Shown here: piece by piece, positions 10,901 to 25,900 of the stretch
Layout: the number at the start of each line of letters is the position of its first letter
How positions within the stretch are numbered: position 1 is the first letter of the stretch
From: Tubulanus polymorphus
Lineage: Eukaryota; Nemertea; Palaeonemertea; Tubulaniformes; Tubulanidae
Assembly: GCF_964204645.1 (NCBI RefSeq)
Contig: NW_027437432.1
Span: forward strand, 1 to 64,000
Length of the DNA stretch: 64,000 nucleotides
Direction of reading: 5' to 3'
The notes under the pieces: generated by a model
Seen by the model: only the letters and a program-made list of their open reading frames with translations
What the model was told of the DNA's origin: nothing
The model's database searches: none
Program-made: the position numbers and the translations under genes

Positions 10901-13900
10901 AAACATCGAACATTAACTGTTTCTAACTAAACCGAGAATTGTAGAAGAATTAACACTAATCAATGCCTGGTTTATAAGTTTACCCCAGTCATCTCCGTTC
11001 TCTAATTTCTCATTGCCCTGACCGACTGGATGTTCCGTCAATGCTATCAGTTGTAAAACGACTTTATCACCGAGTTCAACATCTTTAATAGTGAAATTCT
11101 GTACATCGGGAGGAACCACTGAACCATACAATTTACCATTCTTTAATATCTGATAACCCTGAAAATATACAATTTAAAATCCATCCAGATTTAGTGAACA
11201 CAACACGTTGAATATTTCCAGTTTCCAGGGCCTTCAAATTCCCTGATTTGTTCTCGAGGTTTTTCCTCGTCAAACAGACACCTCTCTAGTGATCTATACT
11301 AGGAGGGTACTCTACAATCACGAGATACTCACAGATACTCTAGCGTCTCCGTATTGCTGCGGTGTTTGCCACGTGAGATGAATGCCCTCAGTATCGAGAC
11401 CCTCAATTCGTAAGTTTGGAGATTGCGGTGGTGCTGAACTGACAACAGTGATTACATTAGACAATTGACTCTCAGATACACAATAAACGTGATCAGTTTT
11501 ATTATCGGTCTTCGAGTAACCTGCATACGCCTGGAAAATACAAAAACACTAAACCATCAATAATATTTCTAAAACAAACTCTTCGGCCTAGAGTCAGAAA
11601 TGGTTGAATTCAGGGAAGATTTGAGAAATATTTGACCTTCACTGAGACTTCGTAAGCTTGTCCCGGGATAAGATCGGTCAGATAATACTGATAACCATTC
11701 TTATCAGCCGTATTAACAGATTTCATTTCACCGTGCCATTTCCCATCTACAAATATCCTACAAATAGAAAACGCAATCCCGGTCAGACAAGCTTTATCTC
11801 CTCTACCCGTCGTAGAGCTACAGCCGAGCATTCGGCAATTTTGAAGGTCTTTTGAAATATCTCATAGCAAATAAAATTAACAATTTTATAATAGGCCACA
11901 GATATATTCTTGTGTTCCTAGAATAAGATGTTTCATCGATATTTCTGAAACACTGGATGAAGTACTCACTTGTAGTAAGAGACATCCTCTAATCGGGGAA
12001 TACCTCCCGCTGTCGGTTTATCCCAACCAATCACAACCACTCCTTTTTTAAACGAAGGTTGTTGACAGATGAATGTCGGGGGTGGAACGTTCGGACATGT
12101 TACTTGTATAGTTTTAGACGGTAGACTATTCCCTACTGCGTGATCAGTAGTAGCTATCACTTGAATGTTTTTCGTGGTTCCTAAAATATCAAAATATTCA
12201 GAAATCATTCGAAATTCATCAATTCTAAAATATTGAAGGGAAAGATGGATTAAACACCGAGAGTTACATAAATAATCATATACAACAAGAGTAGATGATG
12301 ATAAACTGACCTGGTTGAAGACTATCAATAACAGTTCTAGTAACTTTAGGATTCAGTTTCTCACCAAGTTGTTGACCATCGACCATTATCATAAAACCAG
12401 ATATATCCATACCATCGATAGCTTCATAACCATCCCACTCTAAACACACCTGAACATAGAGACACATAGCTATAAACCACCTCATTCCATAGGCAGAATC
12501 CCATTCCATAGGCAGAATCCCATTCCATAGGCAGAATCCCATTCCATAGACAGAATCCCATTCCATAGGCAGGGTTAATTGCTCAAATACTCTTATGGCA
12601 GACTGGCAATTAAAGGAGGAAGGGAAAACAAAAGCTAACTGAAGAATTTCAAGGCAATTTCTTCGCAAAAAATCATTGGAAGTCTGTTAAACTAGTCAAA
12701 CCAGGGAGGGGCCCAGGGTCAAGTTTTATATATAACATATGGCTTTACCAAGTCCACATCTTTTAACCTAGAAGCTTTATAGAAAGGCTGAAATAAATCA
12801 ATGGTTGATAACAGATTGGTTTGTAACGTACCTGATAAAGATCAGCTTTATAAACTTTAACATGAGGAGAATCTGGAGCACCTAATGCTGTATAATATAT
12901 CACAGATGAAGACACTTGTATTTCACCGGGCTGCCGAGCATCAACCATTGAATAATTCGCAATTACAAATATCCTACAATATACAAATCATTTACGTACT
13001 GGTTTTTTAATTAGTACATTTTATGATGGTACAATACCGCGTTTAATGCTATATTTACCTGTATTTTTGAGATGGTACGATACCATGTACGACGCATTCA
13101 TTCTTATCAGCAATATTCCATGAATGTTGAATTGCTCTCGACATTTTACCATCAAATTCCTGATCACATTCAAAACTATAAAATAAAACACCAAGAAATT
13201 CGTATCAAATCAGCTCCTCATTGTTCGTCAAATCAGCTCCTCATTGTTTGTCAAATCAGCTCCTCATTGTTTGTCAAATCAGCTCCTCATTGTTTGTCAA
13301 ATCAGCTCCTGTTTGTTTGTCTTGATTTGCAGTTTTAGGTTCAGATTCACAACCAAAATTATGCAGTTAAAATACTTTGTAAAAATGGGTTGCTCTCGAT
13401 AAATGGGCCCCTCCCTCAGTTGTTTTGGCGGCTACAAATTCTATATGTGAGTGAAGAAACTAAGTTCAGCCTACCTGATATCACTGTTAACTTTCTTCTC
13501 AAATTTCTGTCCAATCACATTCACTACGTACAACATGAGTTTGTATGGTTTTAGCGGAGGATGTGGTAAACTCCATTCTATTACTATAGAATTCAACGCT
13601 TCTGGTTCCACTGTTACCGACGGCGACGGTAAATTATCAGCCTATACAAACACAACAATGATACAGTCAATAAAATACAATTAACAATGAGAGATGATTA
13701 GTGATTGCAATTCAATGTACCTCCATTGCTGTTCCAACTGCAGCTGATTTATCTTTCTTAGCATCAGTGGGAACAATTATAGCTTCCTCAACCTCAACTG
13801 CCGCAGCAGCCTCCTGTTGATTTAAACTCAAATCAGCAGTTTCTTCAACATTCACTACAGCATCACCTGCAAAACATTCACAACATTCTTATAAATCTAT

Positions 13901-16900
13901 ATCTCATAGAAATATATCAGTTTGAATTGTCTTTTTTTACCATAAATTAAAGAATTGAAGCTTTGTTCTAATATTTTTATTATTCAGTGAAGTTCAGTCC
14001 AAAGAATAGATTTTTGATAGAATTGGATCTTTAAAAAATATTCTTTTTATTATTTTCATCTTTATCAAGTGTAGATTTTTCACTTAAAAAAGAAATGTTT
14101 TATTTCTGTCATTGGAAAGTTCAAGATTCTTAAGTAAAGTGATGTTTATACAATAAATAAAATCAGCTGATTTCATCATGCATTCCAAATATAATCTGAA
14201 ATAAAATCAGTTATTTTCAAATCTTAAAAATAGTTTTTTTTATTGTGAATGATTCAAACGAACAGTTGTGTTTGGTGCAGGAAAATAATCACTTCAAATA
14301 TAGTAATTCTAGGTTCCTGATTGGTCTAGTTTGCTTATCATTATGCAAATAAACAATGATATAGCTGACTAACCCTAGGGTTAAAATGGAATAATCCTAA
14401 GGCCAAACTAGCTACTAACCCTAGGGTTAGAATAGACTGGCCCAAGGCCAAACCTAGGGTTTCAATGGTTTACTAACCCTAACCCTAGGTTCTGATTGGT
14501 CTAGAGTCAGGCCACACCTAGGGTTCCATAGCTATCAACCCATGGGTTAAAATGGAATAACCCTAATAACCCTAGGGTTAGGGTTGCTATCTTACCCTGG
14601 AGTTGCTAAAATGGAACAACCCTAGGTTTGTGATTGGTCTAGAGCTGGTCACCTGATACAAACCTAGCTTCAGAGTAAAGTGACAGATTGTTGTGATGTG
14701 ATTACATGCAGCATAAGAGGATGTATTACTGTAATATTCAACATGAAAATGTTTTTGGTTCGTTTTGTGACACGAAAACTTTGTGAAAGAATGAACGCAA
14801 TGTTTGTAACCCAATGATTTAGGGTTTGGACTGGAGTGGGTTAAAATGTAAAATCATGTTGAATTAAACAGAACAAAAGATACATATAAATGGTTTATCA
14901 CAATGGGAATCATTTTCAAATCATCAAGTGAATATAAAAGCATTGATTTCTGTTGATTTTCTGTAATAAAAATAAAATAACTTATCCATGCCTGATTCAT
15001 GCCTGCAGGTGTAGGTGTCGCCACCGTGCAGGTGTAGTGACAATTAATAAATTCTCAACCTTTTCTCTGTTTTTGTCGTTGTTTGACTTTTTCTCGTTCC
15101 AATTTATATAAAATCTTTCCCAGATCTTTTTTCTTTTTTGGTTTTCGCTGAGGGGTATCTAGGTCGCTGATATCGCCGATAGAAATGATCTCGTCGTCCC
15201 CAGCGATACTCTTCGTTTTAACTACATTGTTAACCTGTGATTTACGATGTAAATAGTCGACAGCCATCCGAGCCCCGGCGACTGTTTTTAGTTTATTCAT
15301 CCACGGACCTTTAGTCGCATCAATCTCTAAAACATCGCAACCATTTTCTGATTCATCGCTAATAGAGGGCGCTGCTATCTGCTGGTTTACGCTACCCGCA
15401 CCGCTATGTACTGAACATTCAAGATGGCCGCCATCGTTATCCAACTGATCAGATTCTTCATCAACTCGATCTACAACAATATTATCATCGCTAGGATGTA
15501 TCGGTGCGTCTATTTGACCTTGAACTTTGACGTCTGCTGCGGGGACTTCATGAGAACGACCTTCAACTTCAATAGAAACAGAAAATAATATTTCTATACG
15601 AACAGAAACAGGTCTAATTTGAGCCCGTAAAATCTATCACAATCTACCTGACGTTTCTTCGTGAATTTCATCATTTTCTTCATCTACATTTTCATTTCCT
15701 GTTTTCATGCTTTCCTCCTCATCCTCATCTATAATTTCCTCCTCAATTGCGCTTCCATCATCTTCACCGTCATCTAAAACTTCTCTTAATTTACTCATCA
15801 TATTGTTGAATGTTTTCTGTCTGTTTTCGCGCTCGGCTTGTGAAATTCTTCCCAATTGTTTCGGTTTTAAATCAGTGAGTTTATTTATAATTTCAGTAGC
15901 AATTTGTCTCTTATTCGATTTATCAGAAGATGAACTTTTAGTTCGCGTGATTGGTATAGGTGGCGTTGTTGGTTTAAATGTCTCATCGCTGCTGGCTCTA
16001 GGTTGAACTGGAGACAGGGCTGGTTTAAATCTCGGACCAGACGGAGGTTTAGAGTCAAGCGAACGGGGAAATCCAGCCGGTAAACTCACTACAGATGGTC
16101 GCCTAGCAACCACATATCTACTGGTTGAATCAATCGATGGTATTGTTGTGTTGCTAAGCCGTAACGGAGATCGTGGTTTTTCGATTGTTGGATCAGTTTT
16201 AACACGGCTTTGTTTTGGTGAAGTTTGTGGTTTAACAATTGAATCTTGTTTCACTATTTGTTTCTCTGTTTCAGGATCTTGAATTGTAGCTAAAGGAGCC
16301 TCAGGATCATCAGCTCCTTTCTCCTCTCCCACCTCTTCTCTGTCCTCTACCTCCTCCTCTACCTCCTCCTCTACCTCCTCCTCTATCTCAGGCTGAGTTA
16401 TAAACTCTCCAGTTGTAGCTCTATTCAGTAGTCCACGGATACCAACAATGTGATGCAGTTTCCCAATTTGTCGATCGATATTCAATGATTTTCTGGCTAC
16501 CGTCTGCCAGAATGACTCCGCTAAAGGAGGGGAGAAAATAGTCATTCAAATGTTAGAATTTGTTAGACAAACAGATAATGTAACAGTGTACTCTGGTCTC
16601 ATAGATACAGTGTACAGTGTACTCTGGTCTCATAGATACAGTGTACAGTGTACTCTGGTCTCATAGATACAGTGTACAGTGTACTCTGGTCTCATAGATA
16701 CAGTGTACAGTGTACTCTGGTCTCATAGATACAGTGTACAGTGTACTCTGGTCTCATAGAAACAGTGTAACAGTGTACTCTGGTCTCATAGATACAGTGT
16801 ACAGTGTACTCTGGTCTCATAGATACAGTGTACAGTGTACTCTGGTCTCATAGATACAGTGTACAGTGTACTCTGGTCATATAGATACAGTGTACAGTGT

Positions 16901-19900
16901 ACTCTGGTCTCATAGATACAGTGTACAGTGTACTCTGGTCTCATAGATACAGTGTACAGTGTACTCTGGTCTCATAGATACAGTGTACAGTGTACTCTGG
17001 TCTCATAGAAACAGTGTAACAGTGTACTCTGGTCTCATAGATACAGTGTACAGTGTACTCTGGTCATATAGATACAGTGTACAGTGTACTCTGGTCTCAT
17101 AGATACAGTGTACAGTGTACTCTGGTCTCATAGATACAGTGTACAGTGTACTCTGGTCTCATAGATACAGTGTACAGTGTACTCTGGTCTCATAGATACA
17201 GTGTACAGTGTACTCTGGTCTCATAGATACAGTGTACAGTGTACTCTGGTCTCATAGATACAGTGTACAGTGTACTCTGGTCTCATAGATACAGTGTACA
17301 GTGTACTCTGGTCTCATAGATACAGTGTACAGTGTACTCTGGTCTCATAGATACAGTGTACAGTGTACTCTGGTCTCATAGATACAGTGTACAGTGTACT
17401 CTGGTCTCATAGATACAGTGTACAGTGTACTCTGGTCTCATAGAAACAGTGTAACAGTGTCCTCCGGCCTCAGAGATTTGAATATTTGAGTAAAAACTCT
17501 TCAATGAAACCAGCTTCCAAAAGATGGCTGCAAAACCACTAAATCTAGTTAGAGCATTACAGTGAAGTTTAGAGATTGTGTATTACTGAGTTACTGGGTT
17601 ACTGGGTATTACAGAGGTATTACTGAATATTACAGGTATTACTGAGTATTACAGGTATTACTAGCTACTTTAACAACATTGACAATTAATATTACATAGA
17701 AACACTGAAACCATTAAATACAAATAGTAACTACAGGGATCAGTTCTATAGACTGGATCAGTTCTATAGACTGTATCAGTTCTATAGACTGTATCAGAAT
17801 GGATCAAAATCCAGAATTTTCAGTCACAGAACTGAATACAGATTGAACTGAACCCTGCTGTTATTAGCAGTTTAATTGAGGAATATAAAACTATTTTCTT
17901 ACCCTGTTCTGTTTTACCATTATTTTCGATTCCCTCTTCAGTCATCACAGGTACTGCTTGTTCAGCACTAACTTCTTGTTTGATTATTACATCTTGACTT
18001 ATTAGTTCTGGTTCTAATTGAGCTGCTACAAATAAATCATTAATCACATCATCAAATTCCAACAAATCATCTAATAATAGCACAGTAGGGTTTAACAGTA
18101 GGCTCTATCAATAGGCTCTATCAGTAGGCTCTATCGGTAGGCTGTAGCAAACAGATTTTCTGATGCTCCTAATTTTGTTTTATTGAGGCTTCTTTAACAA
18201 AGCTAGGATTCGTTCAATATATTCTTTTCCAGATGGAAACCTATTCCTACTGAAAACTGTGAAACATTTCTCAAATATCAGTCAAGTTTTTAATTAGGAC
18301 AGTAACTGTGGAACTGTGTAAGGAACGTACGTCTGTCCATATCTGGTAAATATCCCGAACCTTCACGAACTTCCACATATTCCGAATACATATCAACATC
18401 ATCCGTTCTCAACTCAATATCCGGCAGGTCAATATTCTCTGTATCTAATGGCAACGATAGTTCCAACTGATTGGACAGTTTCGGTCGTAAACTTAAATCT
18501 GTAAATAATATATGAAATTATATAAATAAGTGATTAGACTGCGTTGAACTGGGATTGAGAGAGAATGTATTCTTACTATCACCAGCTGGTATAGCCATTA
18601 CTGCTACTCTATACACTATATCCAACTGACATCCTTCTATTACTACTTTACATCTCTGACAATCTTCATCGGGTACAACCTACAATCATTCAATATACAA
18701 CCTACAATCATTCAATATACAATATCTACAATCATTCAATATACAATATGTTGATAAAGATTTAAGTTAGCGAATGGTTTCATTGTTTAAAAGATTCAAA
18801 CATGTCATCGGACGCCAGTTTCTGAGAAGTTGGTTGAACAATTAAAAATATATATCTGATTGTTTAAACTTCAAATTTTGAGCAACTGGACTCAGCTCAG
18901 GTGGATTAGAAGTAACTGGACTCAGCTCAGGTGGATTAGACCATTACGTACCATTCCTCCACATTGTTTTCCGTTGAGATATACTTTATAACCGGCTACT
19001 GGATATTCAGGAGTAGAGATAGACATCCAGATAATAGCCATAGCGTTATCATTATCAGTGATGCCTAGTGATATTAATGGACCTCCAAGAGCTGTTGTCT
19101 TATCACAATGCATTGTCTGAAATATTCAAATATCAGTTCATTTCCCAAGAATCCAATTTACCGAAGAACTATGGAACTGTGGAAATTATCCTGGACTCAG
19201 TTCTACTGTTGTGAGTTGAAGTTTGAACTCTTGAGACACCTTCAATTCTTTAACACAAGTAAATAAGATTTATACTCAGAACTGCGGAACTGGATCCTAA
19301 GGGATGATTTAGGTTCGATATTTTGTGCACAGAGTTGACTGGGAAACTGAAAACTTACCAAATGATTAGATTTATGCGGTAGAAACATTTCTTCTTCGGG
19401 GAAAACTTCCAACCAGATATCGTATGTACGTCCACCAGCGAGACCTGCGATATTTAAACTGTGGTGATTGTGAGGAAATATCTCACAATATGAGATTCCA
19501 TTTAGATATATCTGAAATATCAAATTAGACAAATGTGAAATGATTGACAATGAGAAGATTGAGAATTCGTTACGTTTAAACAGCCCTTCAGTTTACCTCA
19601 TAACCTTTGATCAGATGCAAACTTTCTTGAGGAGGTGGGTCCCAGAAAACTTCTAAAATTCCAGGTCCGGTGAAACAGCCTTTTATTTTCGGGATACAGC
19701 CCCACCATTGCCAGGTTTTTGTCTGCAATAAACGTATTAAGTAAATGAAATACCTGCGGCAAGCGAGGATTTATAGTTACTCATCTTTCAATCAACTTTT
19801 CTCTTGATGTTTATGAAAACTTACAGTAGTTTCTGCTGTATCCAATTCATCGTTTACCGGTTCGGTATCAGACGCCTCTGATTCACCTGATTCTTCATCT

Positions 19901-22900
19901 GATATTTTACTCAACACCCAAAAACGTCTGCAAAAATACACATAATCACAATCAATTCATCTGCATTTGAAAATGGAGTCTAAATTGTGAACAAAAACCA
20001 GCACATCAATCCAGCTCTGACTCCATAGAGTTAAACATTTCAAAATTTGGACCTGTTTCGGGTAAAGGAACTAATTGACAAACCTGGAAGTCATGACATC
20101 GCTTTGTAAACAGGAATCACTCACAGCTAAAGCTCTGATTACAAATAAACCACTTTCCTTCAATACAATTCCTTTATCAGGTTTATAAATCTAGAAAACA
20201 ATAAAATAAAATCAGTTTCTCTGAAAGACGATGAATAGAAATATCAGAAATGAATGATTGAAAGACCTTTGATTGTTGTCTATGAGGTTCAGGTAAAGAT
20301 CCGTCTAACGTGTAGAATATCTTAGCGTCCACAGTTTGACAGGTCAGTTTAACGACGTGTCCTCGATCACAGACTCCACCGATCTTATCAGAGCAAATAT
20401 CAGGACAATCGGTCTTTTTACCTAAAATTGATGAGAAATACCTGAGAATCCTTTATGAGAAACAAAACCACGTCAGGATTTAAACATATGAACCCTGAAT
20501 TGATGAGAGACCAGTGAAAGACTGATGCATTAAACCACTCGGGCCCTGTACCACTCGGGACACTGTACCACTCCGGCACTGTACTACTCGGGACGCTGTA
20601 CCACTCGGGCACTGTACTACTCGGGACGCTGTACCACTCGGGCACTGTACCACTCGCACACTGTACCACTCGGGCACTGTACTACTCGGGACGCTGTACC
20701 ACTCGGGCACTGTACTACTCGGGACACTGTACCACTTGGGACGCTGTACCACTCGGGCACTGTACCACTTGGGACGCTGTACCACCAGAAATTCTTACCT
20801 TCTAACAGAACCTGTACAGTTCCAGCGAAACCCGGAGCACCTTGAGACGCGACACAGAATTCTCCAACTTCATCAAACGTATAGAGGAAGCTGTTATTAG
20901 GAACCGGTCGTCCGCTGTTGAATGATTTACTGCCTTGTATTACACTGAGTGGAGTCTACAAATATACATACATCATATATACATGTACATCAGCTAAATA
21001 CATTATACATGTGCACAACAGATGTATATAGGCGATACATACCTCACTACTAGGAGGGTTCACATGTACTATATTGTGTTCCTCTTCTCCGTTGTTTTTC
21101 CAAGTCCACAAAACCGACTGACCCTAAAACCACGAACCCAATAACTGTTAGTTTATCATTAAAAAGTGTACAGCAATTCAAACAACTCCTTCATGAATGG
21201 TTTATATATTAAACAACATTTCATCAAATAATCATCGTGATGTGGTAGCTACTGATAGCTGTTCTTGGCTGCCACTCTCTTCAGCTACCCTTCCTTAGAC
21301 TCCTTTCCTCTGACTCCCTTTCCCTGGCAGCTTCCCCTCCTTGGTCTCCCCTCTCCCTGGTTTCCCTTCTCCCTGACTCCTACCCCCCTGAGCTAGGTTA
21401 CAAACAAACATACCTTTAGAATGTTGACTTTAGTCGGATTGAATCCTTTAGTTGAGACCTGAACCGCAATACAATCATTACCTTCATCTACTATAACAGT
21501 ACTGATCTTAGAATCATTATACTGAGACTGAAATATTATAAATAAAACAATTTATCAATCATAAAGTAACAATGAGAATGGAGAGAGGAGAGAGAGGAGA
21601 GAGAGGAGAGAGAGGAGAGAGAGGAGAGAGAGGAGAGAGGAGAGAGGAGAGTGGAGAGACACAAACCTGATCTTTCTTGCCCGGTTTAATAAATGCTTTG
21701 CTACAGAAATGATAAATTCCACTGTTTGCAAATGAGCGATTCATACAGCGACTAAAATACAAACAGATTTATATTGATTATACGACTAACGCTTGGTTCC
21801 TGTTTCACATCCATTCACAGAGAATTTCGTATTCTAGCAAAGAACCACAGTCAGAAGAAACAGTAGCTATATAGAATCATTCTTTGAATAGTCTGATACA
21901 ATCTCGACATTTTAGGATTAAATCTAAAATCTCAAAGCGTTTCTGAAATATGTTTGTTCCAATCACAGTTTAGTGAGACTTACCGCGGAGCGTGAGTACC
22001 GGGCATCGACGATATATTCAACAATTGATCAACTGATTCTATTTGTTGAACGTCGTTTTGTTTCAAACCTTTAAACGACCAACAGACGACATCGTTAGTG
22101 TTTATAATTAGGGGATCTGGATTTAACGAGGTTGAATTAACAGCGATGTTGTGAACTCTCGGCTGAGATGAGACGACTATAGCACCGAATACCTTCGCTA
22201 TATTAGCACTGAAATATATATGTAACATGTGAGACACTGGGCCATGTTTGTACATTACTGGGGTCGGTCCGAAGTGTAGTTTGAGGTCCTATTACGAGTG
22301 ACAAAAATTGTCAAATTGCCCTTTTTGGATTTTACAGCCCCAGAATCATTGAACTATAGATAGAGGTTTCTATGTTTACCTGATATAATAGTAAACACCA
22401 GGTGAAGTGAACTGATTGACGTAAGCAGACGGACAATCCATCGCAGCTCCGCTACAGAATCCATCTTTAACGTGAAAACCTTGATGAGACACCTATGATA
22501 TAATAATATAACTACTGGTTATACAAACACCGAGTCCTCACAACTGAGCAGGTCCTCACAGCTGCGCAGGTCCTCACAACTGATCAGGTCCTCACAGCTC
22601 AGCAGGTCCTCACAGCTCAGCAGGTCCTCACAACTCAACTGGTCCTCACAGCTCAACTGGTTTATAGATATTTTAGAGCATTTTATAGAGCATTTTTCTC
22701 AGTATTTTTACCTGGATAATGTTGTGTTGTTTTGCGCTAGTTTGCCAAACCCACCAAACTCTATCATTACTGTGCACACTGAGAACCTTCGGTTCAAATC
22801 CTTTATCCGTCACATGAACCGTGTAATTCTACAAATATACAACAAATATATAGTCACTTCATCCGATGAGAACATAGATAAACTATTAGGAGGAAGATGG

Positions 22901-25900
22901 ATAGATAGACAGACAGATAGACAGGTAGATAAACTACTAGGGGGAAGATGGATAGATAGACAGACAGATAGACAGGTAGATAAACTACTAGGAGGAAGAT
23001 GGATAGATAGACAGACAGATAGACAGGTAGATAAACTACTAGGAGGAAGATGGATAGATAGACAGACAGATAGACAGGTAGATAAACTACTAGGAGGAAG
23101 ATGGATAGATAGACAGACAGATAGACAGGTAGATAAACTACTAGGGGGAAGATGGATAGATAATACTTACCCTTGATCCAGGATTGACTACGACTGATGA
23201 AGTAGAAATGTTATTAGGACTATCAGCTATTCTATAGTGATATAATCCAACTGCGTTTAAACTCGTAGATTCAAATCCGACTAAAGACTTTGTCAAAGCC
23301 GAGGATTCATCTAGAAATTCACATTTATCTGAAAAATATGATTGCAAAGTGATAGTTATATACAGAGGGAGGGAAAGAGGGGTGACGTAAGAGCCGCTCC
23401 TCGGAATGAAACGATGACTTTTGAGTCTATTAGAACATTAAGTATCTCTTTTATGGTCCTGCTTTACCCTGCTAGGTAGCAGTCCATCGAGGTCCCTAAT
23501 TCTATCATGTTACTCATCACAAAATTATGATTTAATGATGAAACAGTAGGACTTACTTTTACAATCGAAAGGTAGAGCCTCTTTAGCGATAGGAGATAGA
23601 CTCCGTTCAACTTCAACGAGCGAGAATGTAGTTTTATTATCTAATAAACTGTTAGTTTTCCAGCTCCACCAAACCTGATCGCCGGTCTCCACGTACTGTA
23701 AGTCTGTTATTATACAGAGATTCAGTGTTCAGTTTATAAATAAACGAAATAAAGAATACAAATCCGACAATTAATGAAATATCTGGTGTAAAATAAGCAG
23801 ATAATTCATCAATTGTATGATTAATAATTTGTCTAAATTGAATATTTTGAAAACGTTAAAACTGGGTGTGAAATATTGAGACACGAACCTGGTGCGAATC
23901 CTTCTGGAGAAAGTTCAATGAAATGTTGTTTTTGTTTTGGACGTACGATGATCGTCCCCAGATATTCAGCAGCTTCATGGAAACTATGATCGGAGTAATA
24001 ATATACTCCAGGAGTTTTAAACTCATGAGACACTAGTCCACATTTACTCGGTTGAGGCCATTTAAAACCATCTTTCTTTTGCTGTAAATATATCAAACAG
24101 AAACATTCAAAACTGGATCTCAGTTTTACATTTGATGACATTTAAAATTAGTTCAATTTGAACATTTCCCAGTTCAACAGTTCTTACTTAGAATTGACAA
24201 CTTAATGGATTAAAACATTAAACTAATCTTAACTCATATTTCACTGACAAATGTAGAACTGGAAATGTGTGACTCACTTTAAATGATTCATCTGGATTGT
24301 GGTTGAGATTTGGAGCCTCAGTTTGATAAATACAATGATGTTTTTTGACGTTATTTTTATCCCACGACCACCAGACGCGATCTCCTTCCTCAATCAATAA
24401 TATCATCGGTTTAAATGTTCGATCTTCAACTTCTATTCGATGCTCCCTAAAAATAAACAGATTCTTCATGATGTCAACCAGTTCAATATGAAACAAACAG
24501 ATTCTTCACAATGTCGACCAGTTCAATATAAAACAAACAGATTCTTCACAATGTTGACCAGTTCAATATAAGACAAACAGATTCTTCACAATGTCGACCA
24601 GTTCAATATAAGACTAACAGATTCTTCACAATGTCGACCAGTTCAATATAAGACAAACAGATTCTTCACAATGTCGACCAGTTCAATAAACGACTCCTGT
24701 GTTAAAACTTACTTTTGTGAAGCTCTAACTCGAACTATTGTAAGATGTTTTTTATCAATAGTTCCAGCTTCAGCTTGGAAATAATAGATACCAGGATTTC
24801 TAGAAAACAGTAAAAATAGAAAATTAATCAGTCTCACAAATTACAGTCATCCAAAATAAACCAAACTGGAAACTAATAAAGAGCACATCTTACCTGAATT
24901 CATGTTTGTAAACACCAGAAGAAGTTGCTATCCCGGTTCTAAAAATAAATCATTTCATCATCAATGCGGTTCAGTCAGATGGTAACAATTAACACTAGTA
25001 AATGTAGATAGACGAACAGCTAGAATATAATTGATATTTTACCCTGATGTATTTTCTGGTTTGATAATTCCACAGTGTTTTGAGCAATATTTCACTTCAT
25101 ACATGAGATGTTGTATTTCACATAGTTTCCATTGCCATTTCACAATCGTTCCTTGATCAATGTGTAAAACTGGATTAGTAAATCCTGCGTCCGTTAATTC
25201 AGCTGTTAATTCTTTCCTTTCTTGAACGACGACGATCAGAGGGGTACAGCGTAGTCCGGCACTAGAATTATACACATAAAAACAATGACGATCAGAGGGG
25301 TACGGCGTAGTCCGGCACTAGAATTATACACATAAAAACATTGACGATCAGAGGGGTACGGCGTAGTCCGGCACTAGAATTACATATACCAGTTTAAAGA
25401 GAGCCAAGTATACCCCGTTCTACAAGAGTTGGATTTAACTATCTTTAACTGTTTGAAATATCAATAAGTGTTAAACCTGATGTTCAGAGTTAAATATTAA
25501 AGATATAACCGTTAAAATGAGTTGATAATTTGACAGTAGAGGTAAAATATCGGAAATAAACTTAACAACTTATATTCTAGAATTAAACAAACAACAACTG
25601 CGGAACTGGATCCTGGATTCTTCAGTCAAGAGACATGTTTTTTACCTGACAAATTTATATTCTCCGGCTAAATTGAACTGATGTTCATAATGACCTTCTT
25701 TAGTTAACGGTCCGCTGTAAATACCGCCGGTAACCGGTCGAAACTGGTCTCCATCATGCACTACCTACAAATACAAATACAAATCAAAACTATCAACGTA
25801 TAAACAAGAGTAATGGATCTGATATTTCTGGGCGCAGTTTCTACGGGTAAATCCTCAATCTAGTTATAACCATGGTTATAACTGACAAATTTCAAACCGT

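Noticed and set aside
14587-14814. Minus-strand open frame over 14587-14814
   Set aside because: It crosses a degenerate repeat cluster and has no splice or family support.
22724-23176. 150-residue plus-strand open frame with DRQTDRQVDKLLGGRWI repeats
   Set aside because: It lies across the 51-bp intronic minisatellite and antisense to real exons; the frame is open only because the unit is a multiple of three.
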